This document shows, one piece after another, positions 47,801-56,800 of a DNA stretch of 64,000 nucleotides. Made by a program: the position numbers and the translations under genes. Position 1 is the stretch's first letter, and each line of letters opens with the position of its first letter. Source of the stretch: Deltaproteobacteria bacterium (GTDB lineage: Bacteria; Myxococcota; JACPTQ01); contig JACPTQ010000012.1 of assembly GCA_016192705.1 (NCBI GenBank), positions 27,076-91,075 of the forward strand, written 5' to 3'. The notes under the pieces are model-generated. The model was not told the origin of the DNA. It made no database searches and saw only the letters and a list, made by a program, of their open reading frames with translations.

Positions 47801-50800
47801 CGCGACGGGTAACACTTTTTCGAGGAATAGAATCACGGGCTCCGTGGCGCCGATCTATCTCCCGGACGCAACAACACCCAACAACACGTTTGAGGACACA
47901 ACGATCCTCAACTGCCGGGGGACCTGCGTACAGATCAGCGGACCGGCGAACACGACGTTTAGGCGGATTTCGATCGCCTTTTCGGCGGGTGGACCGTCGA
48001 CGACCCGGCGTGGGTTTTATGTGACGTCGAGCACGAATACTGTTCTTGTGGAGGACTATTCGCTGACTGATTTTGTATCGGCGAGCGCGCGTTACGGCTT
48101 TTACACCACGGGCGCTATCGGGCAACATTCGATCACGATTCGCCGGTGCTCGATCGCGCTTCAGACGACGAGCGGCACGCAGTATGGGATCGCGATTTTA
48201 TCGAACCCGGGCGCGGCGAGCGTCGCTGAGAAGTCGACGATCGACGCGTGCGACGTGAGCGCCGGCTGGAATGCGATTCGTGTGCTTCAGCGTTATGTCG
48301 ATATCCGGTCGACACGCGTCACGAATAAGAGCCAGGGCACGAACGACGCGATCGTTATTGCGAACCCCGACGTCACGCTCGATGGCGTCGAGGTCTATAA
48401 TTCGGTCGGTCACGGACTTACCATCCCGTACACGGCAAGCTCGGTCGCGGGCGCGAAGGTTGTCGTCAAGAATTCGTATCTCCACGACAACACCACGAAC
48501 AACAACGGGATCAAGATCGGCTTCGATGCCGACCCGCCAATTTCGGCGGCTCACGAGATCTCGAACAACTGGATCAAGAACATGAGGAGCGTCGGGATCC
48601 GGACATCGAAGGCGTCGAACCTCGTGTTTCGTGGGAATCTCTTGGAGTGGAACAACTCGCAGTTCCTGCTTGATGCGAGCACCGCGAACGCGAGAGAGTA
48701 TTGGTGCTATTCAAACGTTTCGGGCCAGCAGGGGGAGATACTGCGGCCGGTTGGCGGGATCTTTTTCTACGCGGAAAACCGCATAACCAACGTTGCTCTT
48801 GGATGCACGGCGAGTGGCGCGCAGGGTTGGACGGATAACTCGGTCATCGAAGGGAATATCATTCGAAACAACTACGGTGTTGGCGTTTGGCTGTACGGCG
48901 GGAAAAACAACACCTTCCGAAACAACGTCATCCAGGACAACATTCGGCACGGCATCGTGGCTGAGAGCATCCCGGTCTACATGTTTAGTGTCAACACGCC
49001 ACGCGAAGCGAGCGGGAATATCTTTGACGGCAACGCGTTCGTCGCGAATGAGTTCGTGGGCTTGAAGCTCGTATATGCGCCGGGGACCGTCGTCATCAAT
49101 AATGTTTTTACGCAGAATGGACGGTCGGGCGGCGGTCTCGATAAATCGGGTCTCGTGAAGCTGACCTATCCGTGGGGCGTTGACCAGGGACAGATGAAGC
49201 AGTTCGCGACCGGCGACGTCATCAACAATCTTTTTTACGCGAACACCTCGTACGGCATTTACGTCGAGCAGGGGAGCGGGGGAACTTACCGCGAGAATAC
49301 GTTTTATGCGAACGGCGTGAGCGGGATCGTGACGGCCGCGGCAACCGACGCGTGTTATACAACTTCGCCGCCGTGCAGCACCGCGTGGAACCCTGGGACG
49401 CCGAACCCGAACCTCACGCTTCGCAATAACTCGTTCAGCTCGCATTCGCCGGGCGCCGGGCAGCGCGGGGTTGACAACGGCGGTTCGCAGCTCACGTGCG
49501 CTTCAACGAACGACCATTTTTTCTCGAACTCCGCCGATGTTAACGCGTGCCCACAGACGAATCCCAAATCGGGCGACCCGCTTTTCGGCGTTGCGACAAC
49601 AACCACGGCTGACGGCGTCAACGGACCGGACAACGTTCTCGGTTGGGCGCCGGGGAACGAGTTCGCGTGGATTGATGACAACTTCAGAGTTAACCAGGTT
49701 GTTGGCGATCCGGGTTGGTCCGGTTCCCCTTCGCCGCTCGTTGACCAGGGCGTTAACCTCGCAAACTCCGCGGCCGAGCAGTTCCCGTCGGGCGGTCCGC
49801 TCATGAGCACGCGCTCCACACGCTTTGATGCTGTTGCGGACGTGGCCACATCAAACGTCGACATCGGTTTCCACTACCCGTCGATCTCGGCGGCGGCTGC
49901 GACAGCAACTCTGACGCTTGGGGCTGGTGGCGGCATCGTGAATGCCTTTGCGGACCCCGCGCAACGCACCGTCAACGACGCGAAGCTCCACGAGTTTACG
50001 ATTCAGAACAGTTCGCTCACTTCAGCCGCGACGGTGTACGGCGTGACGTTTGATCTCTCGTTCCGAATCGGGCTTCTGAAAAAGAGCTGGACGAGCGTTC
50101 GACTATATGAAGATTCGAACGGCACGTCCGGGCTCCAGACAACGGGCGCGACGCCCGACAACACCGTCGGCGGGTACGGCGACGTGAAGCCGGACGCGAT
50201 ATCGCGAAGCACGGGAACGATCGTGTTTTTGTCGCCGTTCGTCGTGCCCGCCAACACAACGCAAAGGTACTTTCTCGTCGCAAACTTCCCGAGCCTCTTG
50301 CCGCTCGAGCAGACGAGAGTCGATCTCTACGCGAGCAAGATCACCCTTGGCGCGGGTTCCTTATTCTCGAACCCGTCGGCGGCGCTCGCGTCGCCGGCTC
50401 ACAAGTTTACGGACATCACCGGCACGAACGGCACGGTCGGCAATTACTACAACGGTCTAAACCCCGACACCGACACGCTGGTTTCCGCGCGGCTCGACCC
50501 AACCATCAATCTCGCGTCGGCGCCAACACCGGCCACGGATGCTTATGGGGTGACGGGGCTTGGCACCCAGTGGAGCGCGCGATGGTACGGCGCTTTCTAT
50601 GCGCCGTGCAGCGGCGACTACACTCTATACGTCGATCCCGAGGGGAGCTTCAAGCTCGCGACGGAATGGAATACCGACTTCGATCTCGGCGAAACATCGG
50701 CGGAGCAGTCGGTGACCATGCGCGATATCAAGACTTTTTTGTCCGGTGTCAACTCGGGCTGGCATCCGTTCGCGCTGACGTACAAGGAGTCTGGGGCGGC

Positions 50801-53800
50801 TGGCTCGAGTCAGTTGGAGCTCAGGTATTCGGCAACGTGCGGTGGGATTACGAAGCAGGTGATTCCGCAGACCGCGCTCGCGACGATTGCCGACCCATCG
50901 GGGATTGGGCGTACGCCCGTTGTGAATTTCAGCTGCGCGCCGAGTTCGACGATCGGCTACGAGCTGACCGATCGGTCGATCGCGGTGAATTTCACGTCGA
51001 ACGTTTTGACGACGGCGCGGCTGTATTATCGGACGACAAGTGGACCGGGCGCTTGGAACAGCAACAACGCCTCTCTCGTCCCAAGTACGTCGCACACGAT
51101 CGCAGCGCTCGGATTAAACGCGAGCACACAGTACGATCTCGCGATCGCGGTGACCGACATGAACGGGTACACAACCGCGGTGCCGGGCATAGACGCGGAC
51201 CCCACGACCGCGCCCTTCTGCTCGCCGACAACGAACGCGGCGGCGCCGTGGTGTGCGAGGACGGCTTACCTCACGTCCAAGGCCAGCGGTGTTACTTCGC
51301 GAAACAAAATGCTTGCGGGCGGCCCAGATTGGCCGGCGACGCCGGGGCATTTCGTGACCGGCCCCGAAGCATCAACCGCCGACGATTTTTTTGCCGAGAT
51401 TGGCGTCGACCCACCGACGGGCTTGCTGAGCGAGGCAACGGCGATCTTTTCGCCGACCGTGAATCCTTGTGCGTATTATGTGCAGCACGACGACAGCCTC
51501 ATTTGGAAGATCGGCGCGATCAACAACACCTACCCGAGCGCTGGAACGGACGCGATAAATTATGGTTCCCTTGGATGGCTGCCGCTTTTTCTGCGCGTGC
51601 AGGAAAACGCGGGCATGGCGGCATTCAGGGTGACGCGGCTCTGCCCGTGGCGCGGAGAAACGACACCGCAGCCGATCCCCGACAGCGAATGGGCGACATA
51701 CTGCGGCGGCCCCGTCGTGTTGAACCCAACGGGTGGCGTCGTCGGTGTCGGCAATACTTGGGCGATGTTCCAGGAGTCGGTTAACTATGGCTGGATTCGT
51801 GTCGATTACGGGACTTTGCCTACCTCTCTAACGAAGTGCGCAGGGCGATGTCCGGGCACGTACGCCGACACCAACCACTTCAACTCGTGGAATTACGTGA
51901 CGATCCACGATCTTTCGCCGTCGACGACGTACTACTACCAGATCACGGAAGTTCATAAGACCGGAGCGACTTCCGCAGGCGCGATCCAATCGTTCGTGAC
52001 TTCAGGTGAACCAGGGCTTGTGACCGGTGGCTTGAATGCGACCTACTACTCAGGAATGAACCACAACACGTCCGTCGTGACGCGCGTCGATTCGACCGTC
52101 GATTTTACAGAGGCCGTTGGGGTATGGCCGCCGGCCGGTGTCCCGGCGGACGGGTTTAGCGCGAAGTGGTCGGGCCAGATGCAGATTCCGGACGACTGCG
52201 ATCAGCAGCCGGTGACGTTCTACCTCACGGCGCGCCACGGAGCTCGCCTCAAGGTCGACACCGCGGGCGTTGCGAAACCGGAGCTCATCGACTGGGTGGA
52301 TCGCGGGGGAGCGGTCGAGCGGGCTGTGACGCTTCAGATGGCGATGGGCTGGCATCCGCTGGAAATCAGCATGTACCACGATACGGGCGCGCCACCCTCC
52401 GGCGGGCTGGTGAAGTTCGAGTGGGCGGGGGCCACGAGTGCGTCGCCGGCCTGCAAGACAGCGATGCCTCGCGCGGTGGTGCCATCGTCCAGGTTGTCAG
52501 CGGGTGCGCCAAGCGATACGACGCCGCCGACGATTTCGAAGACGTGCGCAGACCCAGCTCCGGGTGGCGGAACGTGTACGACAACCAGCGAGCTCACGGT
52601 CGGTGCGAACGCGACGTGCGAGTCGACGGTTGGGCAGACGACGACAGAAGTGTTCGACGTCTCGACGCCGATCACAACGTGCTGGGGGCCGACGTCGGCG
52701 GGCAGCTGTGCGGGGGCGACGGGATGGCCGTCGCTCTTTCCTCTCGGTACGACGGTCGTGAAGGTCCTAGCGATCGACAACTTTGGAAACGCTGCGGACG
52801 CGAGTGTGTCGGTGCGCGTGGCGGACCAAACGCCGCCCAATTCGCCGGTTGTTACTTTGTCGCCGGGAGTTGTGGAGGACGCGGGGTCGCCGAAGGTACT
52901 CGCGAGCACGGGCGGATGCGACTTAACGTTCCAGGCGACGAGTGGAAACGCGACGGTGACGGCACGCAACTATTTTGACGCGTCGTCGTCGGACAACTGC
53001 GGAGCGCCGACGATCACGTCGCCGGGGTCGACGGTCGTGCCGGTCAGTGGGTCAGCGGTGGTAGAGTGGCGTGCGACGGACCCGAGCGGGCTCAATTCGG
53101 CGTGGGTGCCGAAGACGCTCTGCGCGAAGGACGTTGTCGCGCCGACGATCGTTTTGCCAGGGTCGCCAGCGACGGCGTCGTGCACGGGGGACCCAATGAA
53201 GGTGACGTTGTCCGCGCCGACGGTCACGGACGACAACGACCCGGCGCCTTACTGGAAGTGGGAGCTGCCGGACGCCGGCGACATTTGGGATTGCGATGCG
53301 GGGTCGCAGCCGCTTGGGTGGGTAACGGCCGCGACATCGCAGTGCGGCAAGTTTGGGTATGGATCGTCGCAGATACGGGTGCAGGCGAAGGACTGGGTGG
53401 GACTCCTGGCCGTCTCCGCGGCTTACACAGTTAACGTGACGGACAACGTCGCGCCGACAGTGACACTCCAATCACAAGTGCCGGCGGCTTCAGCGACGAA
53501 CGATGCGAGCGTCGTGACGACGTGGAGCGTGTCGGACATGTGCAACGGACTTGCGAGCCCCGGGCTTACGGTGTCGCACACGGGCAGTGGGAGCGCGACG
53601 TTTAATGATGCGGGATCGTACACGGTCACGACGACAGTTGAGGGGGCTCACTCGGTTCTGGTGACGGCGACCGACCTTGCCGGCAACTCGGCGAATGCGA
53701 CGCGAAATTTTATCATCGACCGCGCGCCGCCGATCCTCGTGACGGGGCAGAAGGTGACAAGCACGGATCCGACGCGGCCGAATTGGTTCTTCTACAGCAG

Positions 53801-56800
53801 CCTCGAGCAGCCGGGCTCGTACGCGGCGACGGACCAACCGGATGCGGCGGTCGCGACGAATCTTGCGGTTGTGCAAGTCGACATCTGGAAGAACGGCGTT
53901 GCGGCGCCGGACGCGGGGCAGAACCTGCTTGCGTACCAGACGGACATTCCGTCGGCAACCAACAACATGTGCCAGATTTTCTTACCGGGCTCGATTTGTC
54001 GGCTCGACGAAGATTTCGGCGATGGATGGGATTTCAGGCGGCTGGGAAGGATCGGGAGTTACGAAATCTATGTGACGGCGCAAGATATGGCGGGCAATTT
54101 TGCTTCGGGATCGGTTGCGATCGACGGTGGTCCACGGCAAGCGCGGAAGTATTACCTCATGCTCGCGCGACTCGCACAGGCGATCGACGAGACGGTGAAC
54201 GTGACGACGACGATTGGGGACGCGGGGACGGCGGCATGGCGGATGTACATGGCGACGGCGCGGAAGTACGCACAGAATATGCAGCGGGCGTGGGCGCATG
54301 ATATTGGAGTTGACCGCGCCGCGACGGGTGACCCGCCGACGTCAACGATCTTCGCGTCGGATTGGGGCTACAGCTGGGATGCGGGATCGAGGCCGTGGGA
54401 AAGTTTACCAGCCGGCGCTCGTCGAACACTCTTCTTGGACCAGAGTAAGTTTGATCCGCGAAAGGGGCTGCGTGGGCGGATGCTGGAGACGGTCCATTCG
54501 CAGATGGGCGATTTTTATTGGGTTGTCGAGGCGGCGATCGATGACCCATCAGCGGGTTCGACGGCGGCGGACCGAGACGCGTTGCGGTGGACGAAGTGGC
54601 TCCTCGCGCGCGGGTACATGGCGGAGAACGACCTTTATATGAACTATCTCGAGGACGCGGGGTGGACGCCGAGCGTTTACGCGCTTTGGGGGGACTACGA
54701 GGACCGGTCTTTAGAGAACGCGGTTCGCGCGTGGATGCTTCTCGACTCAGCGGATGCTGGGGCGGACTATACGAACGCTTGGCAAGCGCTGAAGCGCGTG
54801 GGCGAGCTCTCCGAGAAGGCGGAGTACGAGTACGAGGTGCCGTTCGCGACGAATCAGTTCGCGACGAATCCGACGGACGGGAAGAAGAGGATGCCGTCGC
54901 AAATCGCCGTCGAAGCAAACACGACAAAGGCGAGGGCGGTGTGGTGGCGACTCGTCGCTGAGGAGACGGCCTGGAAGGCATTCGACGCGTCGATTCCGGT
55001 TGCGACGGAGTACGCGCGACGATTTGTTGGAGAGGCGTTGCCTGGGAGCGGGCTTGTGGAGCAGGCGTGGCCACCGCTTCGGCGCGACTTTGCGGGAACC
55101 ATGGAGCCGTATCCGTACGATGCGGGAGCGCAGTACACGCAGGGGAGCGCGGGTGCGAATTTCGACGGCGTCGTGCCGCTTGCGTACGTAAAACGGGATG
55201 GCGGGCCGCCAACGTGGAACTACGTGCCGCCGGGAGCGGACGCCGGGCAGTACATGCGCTTTGCAAATGTTGGCGCGATCGTCGATGTGATCGAGAAATT
55301 TAAGTTTTGCCGGCGCGATTCGCATTGCCCCGGGAGCGGGGAGGTCTGCATCTTGTTCGACCCGGATATGCCGCTCGATGTTGGTTTGCCCGATACCACG
55401 TGTGACCCGAACTCGTCGGGCTACGGCGGGATGCTGCACGGCTACACGCCGGCGCTGATCGCGAGTGACGCCGGATTTATAGTGAACTCTGGGAACGCTT
55501 ATGGAAAGGACTATTGGAAGTGCCCCGCGAGTGGATGGTGCAGCGGCTCGTCGGCGCTTGGGACTTATCGTCCGAGCCCGCTCCAGTACGCGGGGGCGAT
55601 CTTCGCGGAGGCGGAGTTGGCAAAGCACGCGGTGGGCGGAGCGGCCGCGGGGCGTGGCGCGTCGACGCTTATGAATGGGATTGCGTACGGGCTCACGGAA
55701 CGAATCTTCTCGATGGTTGCGCCGGCGGCTGCGCTCATGTGCCCAGCGGAGCTGTCGAACGTGGATGGGACTTGCGACGGAGATGATGCGGGCGCGGCAA
55801 CGATCGCCTCGCTTTGTGCGCAGTACGGGTCGGGCGCGGGCCGGTGCCAACGGAAACTCGAGACGCGAAACACGCTGCGCGCGGCGTGGGGAACGGCGCT
55901 CAGGAGCGTTGCGTCGTGTTACGACCCGACGATCCTCGATTGCCCCGCGGATGGCGGCGTAGGGAACTGCGTGTGGAATACGGCGAGCCCTGTGCCGCTT
56001 TGTGCGTACGGCGTGAGCGACATTTCGAACTGCGCGGTTGAAGCGTGCAACCCCGCAGGGGCATTCTCGATTGTGGACACGAACATGTGCAACTTCCAGC
56101 ACGTCCTTAATTTGGCGTTTCAGTACCCGATCACGAAGTCGTCGGAAGCCTACTATCGGATTCCGAGTTTCAGCGGGTACCCGGGATGCGCGCCGACGGT
56201 TGGGAACGAGCCGCTGCCGCCGAGCAACGTTGCGGCGAGTGCGGGGAACAATTTGGTCACACTGACGTGGAACGCGAGCGCAGGCGCGACGAGTTACAAG
56301 GTGTATCGCGGCACGGCGACCGGCGTGATGAGGACGACAGGAACGCTCGTCGGGAGTCCGACGACGACGAATTACACGGACGGCACGGTTGCGAACGGGA
56401 CGACGTATTACTTCGTCGTCACCGCGCTGAACGCATCGGGCGAATCGACCGAGTCGTTCGAAGCGCGCGCGACGCCAAGCGCCGGTGTGTCCGGCACGCT
56501 CGACACGACCTTTAACGGCGTAGGTTTCGCAACGCACCACGACGCGGGGGGCGCTGGGACCGCCGAGCGCGCAATGAGAGTCACCATTTCCGACGCCGGG
56601 CGAATTTACGCGGCCGGTGAAGCGCAGGGCCCGTCCGCGAATCTCGACGCAATCGTCTGGTCTTTCCTCCCCGACGGTGGGCTCGACACCGGCTTTGGTG
56701 GAAAGGGGTTCGTCTCGTCGGGGAACGTCGCTGGGGGGAACGGACTTGATGTCGCGCGCGCCCTGGCGATCGATTCGATGGATCGCGCGGTGGTCGTCGG

